Source of the DNA: Pseudoruegeria sp. SK021
Lineage (GTDB): Bacteria > Pseudomonadota > Alphaproteobacteria > Rhodobacterales > Rhodobacteraceae
Reading direction: 5' to 3'
DNA length: 64,000 nucleotides
NCBI RefSeq assembly: GCF_002119405.1
Contig: NZ_MTBG01000009.1
Coordinates: 1-64,000 of the forward strand
The translations under genes were made by a program, and so were the position numbers. The notes under the pieces are model-generated. The model was not told the origin of the DNA. It worked only from the letters and a program-made list of their open reading frames with translations, and did no database searches. Positions 54,460 through 64,000 of this stretch are shown here, piece by piece. How positions within the stretch are numbered: position 1 is the stretch's first letter; each line of letters starts with the position of its first letter.

Positions 54460-57400
54460 TCATTGCGGCTCGGCCCGGTCGAGGGCGGCCAGTACCAGCG
54501 TGGTCGGCAGCGGCATCAGGCGGGCGCTAGCGGTCCAAAGCAAGGCCGTCTCAACGGCTTTTCCCGGATAAATCGCCGTCAAAGCCGCAGTATAGGCCCC
54601 CATCTGTCGTAAAAGTCCATCTGGAACGGATGCCGCTTGTTCCGGAATCAAGCTGTTGGATTTGAAATCGACAGCCAACACACGATCTTGTGACACCACC
54701 AATCGGTCAATGATGCCGTGCATGCGGCGATCCAGCCCGGTCAGATGCGCGGAAATGTCCACCTCGGCCAAGGTGTCGGGGTGAAACAGGAACGCCAGAT
54801 CGGGGTTGGTCAGCACGCGTGTTGCTTCAGCCAGAAGTGCGCCTTGGTCAAGATCGGTTTCGCCGTCGACCCCCATGCGCAGCAGGTCAGGCGTCAGGTT
54901 GGGCCAGCTTGCCGGTGGGTAGTTCGGCAGATGCTCTAACAGTAAGTGCAAGCTGCGCCCCCACAGCTTCGCTGTCGCCTCGTCGCGCCCCAAATCGCCG
55001 GCCAAAGCCTTGGCGCCCCCCAAGTTGGACGGGGCAACCGGTTTCGGTGGTTCGGTCTCAAGTGGCGCCGGGCCCGAGGTCCAGTCCGGAAGGGCGGGCA
55101 AGCTAGGCCCGGCCTCTGCTGCCCCTTGGACGTCGCCGCCATCCCAGTCACCGCGGGCATGACGCAGCCCGTTGCCGGTCGGAAATTCCATGGGTCCCGC
55201 GTCACACAATGCCATGGCGGAATGCACCAGATCGTGCCAGCTGTCGCCGGATTTGCCAAGCTCCCCCGCAGCACAGACCCAAAGCCAAACCTCGGCCCGG
55301 GTCATGGCAACATAGAGCAACCGCAAGCGTTCTTCGGCCTGTAGCGCCTGCAGATCTGCCTTCGCAGATTTCAAAAGATCCGGCAGATCGTCGGCGCTGG
55401 GGGGCCACGCCGCCCAGCCATCCTGCGTGATCAGAATTTCCGACCCCGGCGAGGCCCGGCGACTGGCGCAATCCGGCAAAATAACCACTGGCGCCTCTAA
55501 TCCTTTGGACCCGTGCACTGTCATCACACGCAGGCTTTCGCCGCTGGCATCGGCTTGGCGCTTGATCTCTACATCCTCGGCCCGCATCCATTCCAGAAAG
55601 CCTGTCAAACTGGGAATGTCGGTGGATTCATAGGTCAGTGCTTCACCCAACAGGGCGTCGATGGCCTCTTCGCAGTCGGGACCCAAGCGCGCGATCAGGG
55701 CTTGCCGCATGCCGTGCCGGTTTAGGATCCGTTCGAGCAGATCATAGGGGCGCAAGAAGTCGGCGGTGGCGATCAGGTCGTCCAAAATGGCCATGGTGCG
55801 GCCGCGAACCGGCTGGGCGCGCAAGGCCGACCACAGCAATCCGCGCCGAGGCTGCGCCAATTGAAAGAGCCCATCTTCCGACCAGCCAAACAATGGCGAT
55901 CGCAGGGCGGTGGCCAAAGCCAAATCATCCTCGGGCAGTGCCAGAAACGACAAAAGCGCAAGCAGGTCACGGACCGCGAGATCCTTGGTCAGGATCAATC
56001 GATCGGCCCCGGCGATGCGCAGGCGTTCCCGTTTGCACGCGCGCAAGATCTCGCGGAATAATTGCCCGCGGCGCTGGACCAGAATCAGGACATCGCCTTC
56101 AGACAGCAGCTTGCGACCGCCCTTGCCGTCAGGGATGGTTTCGCCCGCGTCGATCAGACGGCGCAACTCACTGGCAATGGCATCGGCAAGCACCGCGTTC
56201 TCATGCCGAGGGCTAATCTGGTCCACCGGTCGATGCCAATCGGGTGTATCCGGTTCTTCCGGCTTTTCCACCGGCGGCCATAGATCGACCCGGCCGGGCA
56301 GTTGGTCCTTAAAGGCGATATGGCGGGTCGTCCCGCCGACACCTGCCGCCGCTGCGCCGTCAAAGGTGGCATCAACGACCTCCAGAACCGCAGGCGAGGA
56401 CCGAAAGGAGTGCTCCAAGGCATGGATCTGCAATTGCTGTGCCGCCTCGGTCAGGCGGTCGTCGAAGTGCTGGCGCAGGCGGTCAAATTCCTGCGGATCT
56501 GCCCCTTGGAACGAATAAATTGACTGCTTCTTGTCGCCGACCACAAAGATGGTGCGCAAGGTATCGTCGCGGGCGCTGTTTCCTGCGGTAAATTCGCAGG
56601 CCAGTAGGCGGATGACCTCCCATTGTACGGGGCTGGTGTCTTGCGCCTCGTCCACCAGAATGTGATCAATGCCGCCGTCAAGTTTGTAAAGGACCCAGTC
56701 GGCCACCCGTGGATCGGTTAACAGATCGCGAGCGCGCAGGATCAGGTCGTCGAAATCCAGCCATCCACGTTGCGCTTTGCGTGCGTCGACCGCAGGCAGG
56801 AAGACGCCGGCAAACCGGTGCAAGGTTGCGGTCTTGCGGGCCGATACCAGCGCCTGACGCATGGGGCGGGCGTCTTCGACCCGCTGCATCAGATCGTTGA
56901 GGCGATCCATCAGGTCCGGGCCAAGGGTTTTACGGGTCGGCGCGGTTGGGAAGCTGTCGATTTTGGCGGCAAACGGCGCTTTGGCTGTGGCGCCGAACAG
57001 GAACACGTTTTCCATAACCGCGAGGTCCGAGAGCACCAGTGGACGTGCCGCCAAAGGTTCCAGCTTGCGGGCTGCGGTGGCGTCATTTCCGCCTTTGGCG
57101 CGCAAGGCGGGCAGGAGGCTGGTGATCAGATCGCCTTCGTCACCATCAAAGATTTGCGCCAGCAGGGCGTCGGTGCTGAAGGTTTGGGGCAGGCCGTGCG
57201 CTTCCAGCGCGGCGGGCAAATCCAGCGGCGGCACAAAGCTATCTCGGTCCTTCAAAATGGCCCGGGTCAGACGGTCTAGATCATCGCCTGACAAATAGGC
57301 TGCGATCCCGTCAACGGCGCTTGCTTCTGAGCCGTCGGACAGTTCTTCCAGAACCTCGTTGCACAAGGCGGATTGGGTCCGCTCGTCCAGTTCGGTGAAT

Positions 57401-57834
57401 TGGGGAGAGACGCCAGACTCTAGCGGAAATTGCCGCAGAAGTGATGCGCAAAACGCGTGAATGGTTTGAATTTTCAACCCGCCAGGGGTTTCAATGGCGC
57501 GGGCGAACAGACGGCGGGCGGCATCCAGTCGGCTGGTTTCCAGCGTTCCTTCCACCCCAAGTTTGGTCAGGGCGGCGCGCAGATCTGCATCGGGCTTCAT
57601 CGCCCAGTCACCCAACTGGCTGAACAAACGGTTCTGCATTTCGCTGGCGGCGGCCTTGGTAAATGTCAGGCACAGAATGTTTTGCGGCGGCACTTGCGCC
57701 ATCAAAAGGCGTGCCACCCGATCCGTCAGAACTCGGGTTTTTCCGGACCCAGCATTTGCCGCAAGCCAAGTCGAGGCAGTGGGATCTGCTGCGGTGATTT
57801 GGCGTTGGGTGGCGTCATCGAAGGGCGCGGTCAT
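54460..57834 (-). CDS. addA: Double-strand break repair helicase AddA
   Basis: A 1124-residue UvrD-type helicase-nuclease subunit, the alphaproteobacterial counterpart of Rec[21 protein letters not shown] near 21 is Walker [21 protein letters not shown] near 390 is motif [22 protein letters not shown] near 430 is motif [23 protein letters not shown] near 760 is motif V, and [15 protein letters not shown] is motif VI. The C-terminal nuclease site is [20 protein letters not shown] near 1047. The gene overlaps addB by an ATGA. The pair resects broken DNA ends for RecA. Confidence 0.95.
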   Translation of the reverse strand: MTAPFDDATQRQITAADPTASTWLAANAGSGKTRVLTDRVARLLMAQVPPQNILCLTFTKAAASEMQNRLFSQLGDWAMKPDADLRAALTKLGVEGTLETSRLDAARRLFARAIETPGGLKIQTIHAFCASLLRQFPLESGVSPQFTELDERTQSALCNEVLEELSDGSEASAVDGIAAYLSGDDLDRLTRAILKDRDSFVPPLDLPAALEAHGLPQTFSTDALLAQIFDGDEGDLITSLLPALRAKGGNDATAARKLEPLAARPLVLSDLAVMENVFLFGATAKAPFAAKIDSFPTAPTRKTLGPDLMDRLNDLMQRVEDARPMRQALVSARKTATLHRFAGVFLPAVDARKAQRGWLDFDDLILRARDLLTDPRVADWVLYKLDGGIDHILVDEAQDTSPVQWEVIRLLACEFTAGNSARDDTLRTIFVVGDKKQSIYSFQGADPQEFDRLRQHFDDRLTEAAQQLQIHALEHSFRSSPAVLEVVDATFDGAAAAGVGGTTRHIAFKDQLPGRVDLWPPVEKPEEPDTPDWHRPVDQISPRHENAVLADAIASELRRLIDAGETIPDGKGGRKLLSEGDVLILVQRRGQLFREILRACKRERLRIAGADRLILTKDLAVRDLLALLSFLALPEDDLALATALRSPLFGWSEDGLFQLAQPRRGLLWSALRAQPVRGRTMAILDDLIATADFLRPYDLLERILNRHGMRQALIARLGPDCEEAIDALLGEALTYESTDIPSLTGFLEWMRAEDVEIKRQADASGESLRVMTVHGSKGLEAPVVILPDCASRRASPGSEILITQDGWAAWPPSADDLPDLLKSAKADLQALQAEERLRLLYVAMTRAEVWLWVCAAGELGKSGDSWHDLVHSAMALCDAGPMEFPTGNGLRHARGDWDGGDVQGAAEAGPSLPALPDWTSGPAPLETEPPKPVAPSNLGGAKALAGDLGRDEATAKLWGRSLHLLLEHLPNYPPASWPNLTPDLLRMGVDGETDLDQGALLAEATRVLTNPDLAFLFHPDTLAEVDISAHLTGLDRRMHGIIDRLVVSQDRVLAVDFKSNSLIPEQAASVPDGLLRQMGAYTAALTAIYPGKAVETALLWTASARLMPLPTTLVLAALDRAEPQ

Positions 57835-60800
57835 TGGCCGACCCTCACTGGAACCGGGGCATCACCCAAATCCCACTCACCCGCGCGGGAGAGCTGCGCA
57901 TAGTCGCTTTCGAAGCGTTCTGTTTCGGGGGCAAGTTGGGCGGTGTAGCCCTTATCGGGGTCCAGATAGGCAGCAATCAATTCGGTCAACTCGGCAAGTG
58001 TTTCGGTGACGGGCGATTTGGCCAGCGGCGCATCCACAGATTTCAATTGTCCGCCCAATCCAAGATAGGTGGCACGATAGACCGGTGCCGCCGGGATGCC
58101 GTCAAAGCCGCCGTTTTCGGCAATGGCGGCTTCCAGCAACAACTGTTTGGCAAAGGTATTTTGCTGCTTTTCACTGGGGGGCGTGCCGGTCTTGTAGTCA
58201 TAGATGGCAAGGCCACCGTGATCCGCCTGATCAATACGGTCGGCTTTGGCGGTCAGGCGCGTGTCGACCGTGGGCAGATCCATATAACCCTTCACCTCGT
58301 ACCACTTGGGTTGGGCTTGGGTTTGGCGTGCGGCCTCTTCGATCAGAAAGGGATCGGCGATCCGGGCCAGACGCGCCAGCCACAGGCGGCGGGCCGTCGG
58401 CCATGGCACCTCGTCTGTCAGGATGCGGTCGGCGATATCCAGAAGGGCTTGGCGGCGGTCTAGCTCTGGCAGTTCGGCCATGCGTGGGACGAAGGCTTCC
58501 AGAACCCCGTGCAGCACGGTGCCGCGGTCGCGGGGTTCTGGTCGCTTGCGCAGGGGATCAAGGGCAGACAACCGCAAGATCCGCCGTGCATAGATTTCGA
58601 ACGGATCGCGGATCAGCGTTTGCACATCCGTCACCGACAAGCGTCGTGGACGGGCCGCAACCGGGGGCAATGGCGACGGGCGGGACGCCGGTGCCATTGG
58701 CTGGGCCGGCCGGTCCATCGCCGCCGCCATGTCCACCCAGCGTTGGCCGCGTTGGCGCATTTGAGCCAAGGCGGCCCCCCCGTTCTGATCGTCCAATCCG
58801 CTGAGCAAATTTGTTAGCCGGTTCAGCCACCGCGATGGTACCGCTGGCGCCTCGCCATTGCGGGCAGCGCGGCTGAGAACCACCGTCGGCGCGCCGATCG
58901 CCTGTTGAAAATCATGCGCCGACAGGCCGACCCTACGTTCCGGCAGCAGCAGGCCGGTCCGGGTGCGCATAGACCGGTTCAACCATGGATCGGGACTGGG
59001 AAGTTCCGGCCATGTGCCGTCGTTCAGCCCGCCCAGAATGACCAGATCCGCGCCCTGAACCCGGGCTTCCAGCGTCCCCCAGATCATGACATCGGCACGC
59101 GGACTGCGTGGATCGCGGACTTCGCCGGACAGCACGGCGTTCAGAAGCGCCATAAAGCCTGCCGGGTCGACATCGCCGCCGTGATGGGCTTCTTCTGCCA
59201 ATTGGCTCAGGGCCTTGCGGGCTTCGTTGCCATCGCGATCGGTCCAGAAGGTCAGCTTTTCAGGCGGTGCCGTGTGACCAAGGGCCAACGCCTCGATCCC
59301 CTGCCAAAGCCGGGCCACGAAGGGGCCAATCGGGCCGCTGCCGATATCGGCATGCCCGATCATGCAACGCGAGATCCATTCGATCCATGGCCGCGGGTCA
59401 TCCGTTGTCCGCGGTTTGAGCGGCCGATCAGGGGTGGGCGTCTCGGTCTCTCGGGGTGCCTGACGTTTCTCGTAATAGGCCTCGCCCCATTTTGTCAGCG
59501 ACTCGTGTGTCGGGAAGGCTGGGCCATGACGGCGCAGATGCAGTTCCAGCTCCCGGGTCCAAAGCAGGTGAGTGTTGCGATCCTGTGCCCGGTGAACGAG
59601 CGGATGTTTCAGCAAGACCAACAGCGCCTCGGCGGTCAGGTGCTGGCCGAACAGCGCCGCAATCTGCCGGATCATGCGTCCGGCTGGTGCTTGGCGCAGC
59701 GGCTCACCGGCGCTGTCGTCAGGCTCGATACCCCACCGGTCCAACGCGGCCGTCACCCGCCGTGTCAGCATCCGGTCCGGGGAAATCAGGGCGGCGGTCT
59801 GGCCATCTTCGATCGCTTGCCGCAGCCGCAGCGCGATGGCAAGCGACTCGCCCCGTGGATCGGGGGCTTCGATCAAGGACAGGCCTGCGGTGGCTGAGAT
59901 CAGATCCCCCAAGGCCGGGCCGTCGCGGCGCCAGCCATCCGTTACTGGCGCGGGCCGCAATGCCAATGACACCAGCGCGTTTCGGGACGGGCTTGGGGCC
60001 GGAGTATCCGCCCACGTGGGCAACTGCGCCGGATCCAGACCCAAGCTGTCGGCGATCAACGCAAAGCGGTACTGGGGGTGATCCTGCTGGGGATGTGGTG
60101 CCAGCAGTCCGCGCCAGATCTCAGGCGTCATTCCGGGATCGACGCCGGGCAGAACCACCGCGCCATTGGGCAACCGCGCCACGGCCTCCATCAGCATTCG
60201 GGTGGTCCCGCGCGAGCCGGTTGAGCCCGCCACAAGGATCGGATCGCGCGGGGGCGCGGTCTTCCAGCGCTGGATCAAGTCTTCGATCACCCGCCGTTGC
60301 CGTGCTTCGGGGTCCATCGGAACGGTGGGATCGCTGGACAGGAAATGGCCGACAAGCGTCAGAAACCGCAGGCTTCGTTCCCAGTGTCCCGATTGGTCGG
60401 TCACGTCGAGGGCGGCCAGATCTGCCAGTGGCACGCCTTCGCCCTGCATTTCGTCCATCAGCGCGGCAAGACTGGTGGCCAGATCGAAAGCCGCGGTTTT
60501 GGGGGCAAGGCTGGGGTCGGCCTCAATCAACCGGCTGACCAATTGGCTAAGTTCCAGCCGCCGCCGCAAGCTTGGGACTGACGGTGGCAGGCTGCTGGCC
60601 GTGTCGCAACCAAGGTCGGAAATCAGCCGCAGGCGGGGCAAAAGCCGGGCCGGGCCATCGTCGAACAAGGCGCGAATGCGGCGTTCCATCCGGCGGGTGC
60701 TGAGATAGACCGTGACCCGAGCGAGGGCTTCGGGCGGCTGGCCTGAAAACCGTTCCAGAAGTCCAGCAACCAGTGCGCGGGGAAAGTCGACGCCGGGGGC

Positions 60801-60839
60801 GACGCCGTAAAGGGCGGGGCTGTGCGGGACGAAACTCAT
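57831..60839 (-). CDS. addB: Double-strand break repair protein AddB
   Basis: A 1002-residue AddB of the alphaproteobacterial type, the second helicase-nuclease subunit. It has an inactivated helicase-like N-terminal part (VTVYLSTRRMERRIRALF) and a C-terminal RecB-like nuclease (YMDLPTVDTRLTAKADRIDQ, then LAIYDYKTGTPPSEKQ near 915, with the conserved Asp and Lys). I chose the ATG at 60839 because it overlaps the stop codon of the upstream nucleotidyltransferase gene (ATGA). The open frame extends 43 codons further without a ribosome site. Confidence 0.93.
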   Translation of the reverse strand: MSFVPHSPALYGVAPGVDFPRALVAGLLERFSGQPPEALARVTVYLSTRRMERRIRALFDDGPARLLPRLRLISDLGCDTASSLPPSVPSLRRRLELSQLVSRLIEADPSLAPKTAAFDLATSLAALMDEMQGEGVPLADLAALDVTDQSGHWERSLRFLTLVGHFLSSDPTVPMDPEARQRRVIEDLIQRWKTAPPRDPILVAGSTGSRGTTRMLMEAVARLPNGAVVLPGVDPGMTPEIWRGLLAPHPQQDHPQYRFALIADSLGLDPAQLPTWADTPAPSPSRNALVSLALRPAPVTDGWRRDGPALGDLISATAGLSLIEAPDPRGESLAIALRLRQAIEDGQTAALISPDRMLTRRVTAALDRWGIEPDDSAGEPLRQAPAGRMIRQIAALFGQHLTAEALLVLLKHPLVHRAQDRNTHLLWTRELELHLRRHGPAFPTHESLTKWGEAYYEKRQAPRETETPTPDRPLKPRTTDDPRPWIEWISRCMIGHADIGSGPIGPFVARLWQGIEALALGHTAPPEKLTFWTDRDGNEARKALSQLAEEAHHGGDVDPAGFMALLNAVLSGEVRDPRSPRADVMIWGTLEARVQGADLVILGGLNDGTWPELPSPDPWLNRSMRTRTGLLLPERRVGLSAHDFQQAIGAPTVVLSRAARNGEAPAVPSRWLNRLTNLLSGLDDQNGGAALAQMRQRGQRWVDMAAAMDRPAQPMAPASRPSPLPPVAARPRRLSVTDVQTLIRDPFEIYARRILRLSALDPLRKRPEPRDRGTVLHGVLEAFVPRMAELPELDRRQALLDIADRILTDEVPWPTARRLWLARLARIADPFLIEEAARQTQAQPKWYEVKGYMDLPTVDTRLTAKADRIDQADHGGLAIYDYKTGTPPSEKQQNTFAKQLLLEAAIAENGGFDGIPAAPVYRATYLGLGGQLKSVDAPLAKSPVTETLAELTELIAAYLDPDKGYTAQLAPETERFESDYAQLSRAGEWDLGDAPVPVRVGQ

Positions 60840-61531
60840 GGCAGCAACTCCGGCGGATTGGCCAGCATCGCTTCGGCCATATCGATGCCCTCGGGGCGAC
60901 CGACATCGCACCATCCGCCCCGATGAACCGCACCAAACAGCCGTCCGGATTGCGCCATGATATCCCACAACACATTGAGGGAAAACGCAGGTTTGTCGAT
61001 GCTGGTCAGGCTGTCCGTCCGCAGAATCTGCGCGCCCGAATAGACATATCCGGGGCCTCGCGTGATCTGATGATCCGGGGCCAGCGCAAAATCGCCGGGA
61101 CCGGAATGGCCGGTGGCGCGCGATGCGGGCACCAGCAACAACAGCGCGTCCATTTGGGTCGGGTCCCAGGCCCGGCGCAGGGTTTCGAGCGGGTTGGGGC
61201 CGGTCCAGATCGCATCGGTGTTCAGGGTAAACACCGGCGCCGGTCCCAGCAACGGCAGGGCCGCCCGAAGACCGCCACCGGTTTCCAGAATGTCCGGGGT
61301 TTCAACGGACAATTCCACGGCCTGACCGGCCAAGTGGTTTTTTAGTTTCTGGTAATGATAATGGGCATTTACCACCCGTTTGGGCACAAACTCGGCGAGG
61401 CCAAGCGCATGATCGATCAGCGGGCGTCCGGCGACCGGGATCAGCGGCTTGGGGCGGTCGGCGGTCAGCGCACCCATCCTTGTGCCGAACCCGGCAGCGA
61501 ACAGCATTATGGCGTCGGGATCGTGCCGCAT
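60836..61531 (-). CDS. murU: Nucleotidyltransferase, MurU-like (MurNAc-1-phosphate uridylyltransferase)
   Basis: A 231-residue sugar nucleotidyltransferase. MLFAAGFGTRMGALTADRPK near residue 9 is the NTP-binding signature, with PLIPVAGRPLIDHALGLAEF. FTLNTDAIWTGPNPLETLR holds the metal-binding Asp, and GAVHRGGWCDVGRPEGIDMA closes the site. With the adjacent kinase it matches the AmgK/MurU pair that turns recycled MurNAc into UDP-MurNAc, bypassing the fosfomycin target. It overlaps the kinase gene by 25 bases. Another sugar-1-phosphate substrate is possible. Confidence 0.82.
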   Translation of the reverse strand: MRHDPDAIMLFAAGFGTRMGALTADRPKPLIPVAGRPLIDHALGLAEFVPKRVVNAHYHYQKLKNHLAGQAVELSVETPDILETGGGLRAALPLLGPAPVFTLNTDAIWTGPNPLETLRRAWDPTQMDALLLLVPASRATGHSGPGDFALAPDHQITRGPGYVYSGAQILRTDSLTSIDKPAFSLNVLWDIMAQSGRLFGAVHRGGWCDVGRPEGIDMAEAMLANPPELLP

Positions 61532-62535
61532 CGGTCGGTTAGTCCTTGCAAGAGGTCAGGGGTCGGTTCGGGCAGGTAGCGGGCGACGCAATCGGCCAGA
61601 TCCGTCAGATCGGGATGGGCGAGGTTGGCCTGCAAATGGCCCCAGACCCGCGGGATCAGGGCGATGTAGCGGGGCTTGCCAAAATGCAGGGATAGGCGCG
61701 AAAATATCCCGAGAATCCGCAAGTTACGCTGTGCGCCAAGGGTCGCGAGGGCGGCCCTGAATGGCGCCTCTGGCAGGCCAGTCAGGGTCAGGTAGTGCTC
61801 AATCACAGTGGCGCGGATCCCCTCGCCGAGATCGCGGCGGGCATCGTCAAGAAGCGAGGCCAGATCATAGGCGGGATGGCCCGCGAACGCGTCTTGGAAG
61901 TCCAGAAGTCCGGTGCGCGCCGGGCCAGTCCGGTTCGGCAACCAGATCAGGTTTTCGGCGTGAAAATCGCGGTGAACCAAGACTGGCCGCGCCGGAATGG
62001 CATGGGCTTGCAGCAGCGGCAGAAGGGCGGCGGACAGGGCGGAAAAGGCGTTCGGACTTTCGTCGGATTTTTGTCGGACTTTTGTCGGACCGGCATACCA
62101 TGTCACTGCGGGTTCGGTCATGGCGGCGAGGACTTCGGCATTCGGATGGGCCAGCGATGCCGGGGCGGTGTGGCGATGCAGGACGGCCAACAAGTCCGTG
62201 GCCGCGCCATACAGCAAGGGTTCAAGGCTTGGCGCACCCTTGATGACCGGAGCAAAGACCGCATCGCCCAGATCCTCAAGCAGCAGCAGCCCGTCATCAG
62301 GGGCGCCGGACAGGATGCGCGGGGCAGACAGGCCCCAGTTTGACAAGATCTCGTCCACGGCGACAAACCGGCGGGTGCTGTCATCGGGCAAGGGCGGGGC
62401 CTGCATCAGAATGGCTTGGCGACCGTCGGGATGGCGCAGCCGGGCATAGCTGCGCGTGGATGCGTCCCCGGCCAGAGGGGTGCGGGCGGCGTCTTGCCAG
62501 CCGGCTGCGGTCAGAAACGCTGTGAGGTTAGGCAT
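61507..62535 (-). CDS. amgK: Phosphotransferase, AmgK-like (anomeric MurNAc/GlcNAc kinase)
   Basis: A 342-residue aminoglycoside-phosphotransferase-fold kinase. LAGDASTRSYARLRHPDG near 22 is the nucleotide loop, LLLLEDLGDAVFAPVI follows, VLVHRDFHAENLIWLPNRTG near 187 is the catalytic HxD loop with the metal Asn, and GLLDFQDAFAGHPAYDL holds the metal Asp. AmgK phosphorylates C1 of MurNAc or GlcNAc, and the product is the substrate of the MurU-like gene downstream. The ATG at 62535 overlaps the end of tsaE by eight bases; upstream codons of the frame lack support. Confidence 0.82.
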   Translation of the reverse strand: MPNLTAFLTAAGWQDAARTPLAGDASTRSYARLRHPDGRQAILMQAPPLPDDSTRRFVAVDEILSNWGLSAPRILSGAPDDGLLLLEDLGDAVFAPVIKGAPSLEPLLYGAATDLLAVLHRHTAPASLAHPNAEVLAAMTEPAVTWYAGPTKVRQKSDESPNAFSALSAALLPLLQAHAIPARPVLVHRDFHAENLIWLPNRTGPARTGLLDFQDAFAGHPAYDLASLLDDARRDLGEGIRATVIEHYLTLTGLPEAPFRAALATLGAQRNLRILGIFSRLSLHFGKPRYIALIPRVWGHLQANLAHPDLTDLADCVARYLPEPTPDLLQGLTDRCGTIPTP

Positions 62536-63031
62536 GCGCGGTCCAGTCGGAAAGGATCGGGGCAAGGCGGGCGGCCCAGCGAGGATCGGTCGCGGTCAAG
62601 GTCAGGTGGCGGGCGTCATCTGACGCGCCATTCTCAAAGGACAGATGCAGGGCCTCGGCAGGCAGATCGGGCCCCAGCCGGTCGGGCCATTCGATCAGAC
62701 ACAGCGCCGTGGCAAAGGCGTCGTCGAGGCCCAGCTCGAACGCTTCGTCGGGATGGGTCAGGCGGTAGAGATCGCTGTGCCAGATCTCCAGATCGTCGGC
62801 CTGATAGGTTTGGACTAGGGTGAAGGTCGGCGACGGGATGTCCTCGTCCAGCCCAACTGCGTTCAGGCGGCAGCGGATCAATGCCCGGGCAAAGGTGCTT
62901 TTCCCCGCGCCAATGGCACCGTGCAGCGCCAGCGTATCCCCGGCCCGTAGATGCGGGGCGAGGGTGCGGGCAAGGCTGGCGGTGCGCCGCTCGGACGGTA
63001 GGTCGATCAGATGGGGCATGGTCAGGGTCAT
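62528..63031 (-). CDS. tsaE: tRNA threonylcarbamoyladenosine biosynthesis protein TsaE
   Basis: A 167-residue ATPase that works with TsaB and TsaD in t6A37 formation on ANN-decoding tRNAs. TLALHGAIGAGKSTFARALI near 33 is Walker A, SPTFTLVQTYQADDLEIWHS near 66 is the family block, and DLYRLTHPDEAFELGLDD follows, with CLIEWPDRLG near 110. The ATG at 63031 is chosen on family length. An ATG at 63019 is also possible, and the much longer open frame upstream is antisense-like coding inside the AbrB gene. Confidence 0.93.
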   Translation of the reverse strand: MTLTMPHLIDLPSERRTASLARTLAPHLRAGDTLALHGAIGAGKSTFARALIRCRLNAVGLDEDIPSPTFTLVQTYQADDLEIWHSDLYRLTHPDEAFELGLDDAFATALCLIEWPDRLGPDLPAEALHLSFENGASDDARHLTLTATDPRWAARLAPILSDWTAHA

Positions 63032-63060
63032 GGCGCAACTATGGGGATCGGGGGACGGGG

Positions 63061-64000
63061 TCACAAGTCGGATTGACGCCGGGACTTTGCCCGTGCGCTG
63101 ACCACGGCAAACGGGATCGCGAAGCTGAGGAACAACAGGCGAAAGACATGGTGGAAGCTGACGAAGGTGGTGTCTGCCCCGACCACGGCGGCCATGGCGA
63201 TCATGGTCTCTAGGGCGCCGGGGGCGAGGGCCGTCAGCACATCCAGAAACGGCAGATCTACCACGCTGACAATGGCATAGGACAGGGCCACAACCACCGC
63301 CAGTCCGCCAAAGGTTAGAAACAGGGCGCTGAGGGCCCCCTGAAGGATCAGGCGCGGGGTGACGCCGGTAAAGCGGGTGCCGATCAGGGTGCCCATGGCG
63401 ATGAAGGCGGCGGTGGACAGCACCGGCGGAACAATCCCCGGGGTCAGACCGGTGCCATGGCCGAGCAATGAAATGGCCATGCCGGCCAGCAGAAAGCCGG
63501 CTGGAACGCGCAGGCGGGTAAACAGGAAGCCGGTGGCGACCGCCAGCCCGGTCAGCGCAAGCAGGTGGGGCAGCGACAGGGTCATTCCGGGCGGCGCGGA
63601 CATCGACAGGTCGGCATCGGTCAGCAGGGCGACGGCCACCGGCACCACGAGGGTCAAGGCCAGAACGCGCAAGGACTGGATCACCGAGACCATGGTGACA
63701 TTCGCGCCGGTGTCGAGGCTGAGCCCCATGACAAAGCTGAGGTGACCGGGCGCCGAGGCCAGAAGGGCCGTCACCCGGTCCAGCGCGAACAGGCGGCGCA
63801 AGGCCCATGCCCCGCCCAGCATGATGACGCAGACGGCCAGCACCACGCCGATCAGGCTGACGGGCCATTTGATCGCCGAGCGCAGCACATCGGGTGTGAC
63901 GCTTGAGCCAAGGCTCAGGCCGATGATGGTGAACACCGTGTTGCGCAGGGGCACCGGGATCAGGCAGCGCACCCCAGCAACGGCGGCAACAGAAACGACG
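63061..64000 (-). CDS. AbrB-family membrane protein, 5' end beyond the window
   Basis: At least 310 residues of a membrane protein of the AbrB/putative ammonia-monooxygenase family, named after a duplicated membrane domain. It has eight or nine hydrophobic segments, arranged as two similar halves: HLSFVMGLSLDTGANVTMVS in the first, and GALETMIAMAAVVGADTTFV in the second, both containing the conserved acidic-Thr motif. PVPLRNTVFTIIGLSLGSSV and RLRVPAGFLLAGMAISLLG are further marks. The frame stays open to 64000 (VAAVAGVRCLIP), so the apparent GTG at 63972 is internal. It stands 29 bases upstream of tsaE. Its function is unknown. Confidence 0.82.
   Translation of the reverse strand, partial: VVSVAAVAGVRCLIPVPLRNTVFTIIGLSLGSSVTPDVLRSAIKWPVSLIGVVLAVCVIMLGGAWALRRLFALDRVTALLASAPGHLSFVMGLSLDTGANVTMVSVIQSLRVLALTLVVPVAVALLTDADLSMSAPPGMTLSLPHLLALTGLAVATGFLFTRLRVPAGFLLAGMAISLLGHGTGLTPGIVPPVLSTAAFIAMGTLIGTRFTGVTPRLILQGALSALFLTFGGLAVVVALSYAIVSVVDLPFLDVLTALAPGALETMIAMAAVVGADTTFVSFHHVFRLLFLSFAIPFAVVSARAKSRRQSDL

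Noticed and set aside
59456-60538. 360-codon open frame antisense to addB
   Set aside because: Shadow of addB in GC-rich DNA; low-complexity Pro/Arg/Ser text and no homology.
62528-63868. 446-codon frame as a long TsaE fusion
   Set aside because: Only the last 167 codons resemble TsaE; the upstream part overlaps the AbrB-family gene in another frame and has no homology.
1-64000. CRISPR arrays, tRNA or rRNA genes, defence islands
   Set aside because: I saw no regularly spaced repeats, no cloverleaf-like segment in any gap, and no restriction, toxin-antitoxin or phage genes.

Overview
The window looks like chromosomal DNA from an alphaproteobacterium of the Rhodobacterales (Roseobacter type). 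The evidence is gene content and order: parB-parA-rsmG-mnmG-mnmE-rho-hemJ facing maf-aroE-coaE-dnaQ, the hrcA/rph/rdgB/hemW block, AddAB instead of RecBCD, exported SecB, an HslV with an N-terminal extension, a TRAP transporter, and a malic enzyme-phosphotransacetylase fusion. Most of the window is GC-rich. Positions 1-7.7 kb are visibly AT-richer.

Region by region. (1) 1-9 kb: a minus-strand cluster for a surface polysaccharide or glycolipid (CmoA-like methyltransferase, UDP-xylose synthase, two family-2 glycosyltransferases, an LPG-synthase-like membrane protein, an FAD oxidoreductase, a polysaccharide deacetylase). Decayed insertion sequences lie on both sides, with IS5-type remnants at 70-417 and 8691-8951 and an IS481-type remnant at 8000-8616, so the cluster looks horizontally acquired. 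(2) 9-12.3 kb: glpK and glpD with a GlpR-like operator. (3) 12.3-16.4 kb: a TRAP transporter (dctP, terminator, dctQ, dctM) with a convergent GntR/FCD regulator. (4) 16.5-25.8 kb: lytic transglycosylase, RNase R, a DUF2064 protein, dapE and dapD with a small conserved gene between them, a LOG-family protein, a BadF-type kinase and a DUF2853 protein. (5) 26-37.6 kb: exported MsrA, a small secreted protein built of 55-residue repeats, malic enzyme, MutS, GrpE, HrcA, RNase PH, RdgB, HemW and a DUF454 protein. (6) 37.5-50.6 kb: the replication-origin neighbourhood. Genes left of about 45 kb run leftward and genes right of it run rightward. The 404-bp gap between hemJ and maf holds one exact and several near DnaA boxes plus an AT-rich stretch, and I read it as oriC. 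Three parS sites lie inside rsmG and at the mnmG start, next to parAB. (7) 50.7-64 kb: hslU, an MFS transporter, hslV, trxA, addA, addB, a murU/amgK-like peptidoglycan-recycling pair, tsaE, and an AbrB-type membrane protein cut by the window end.

Most of the window is core housekeeping. The parts most worth a second look are the oriC/parS region, the IS-bounded glycan cluster, the 55-residue-repeat secreted protein, and the regulatory DNA in front of glpD and dctP. I found no CRISPR array, no tRNA or rRNA gene, and no recognisable defence system.
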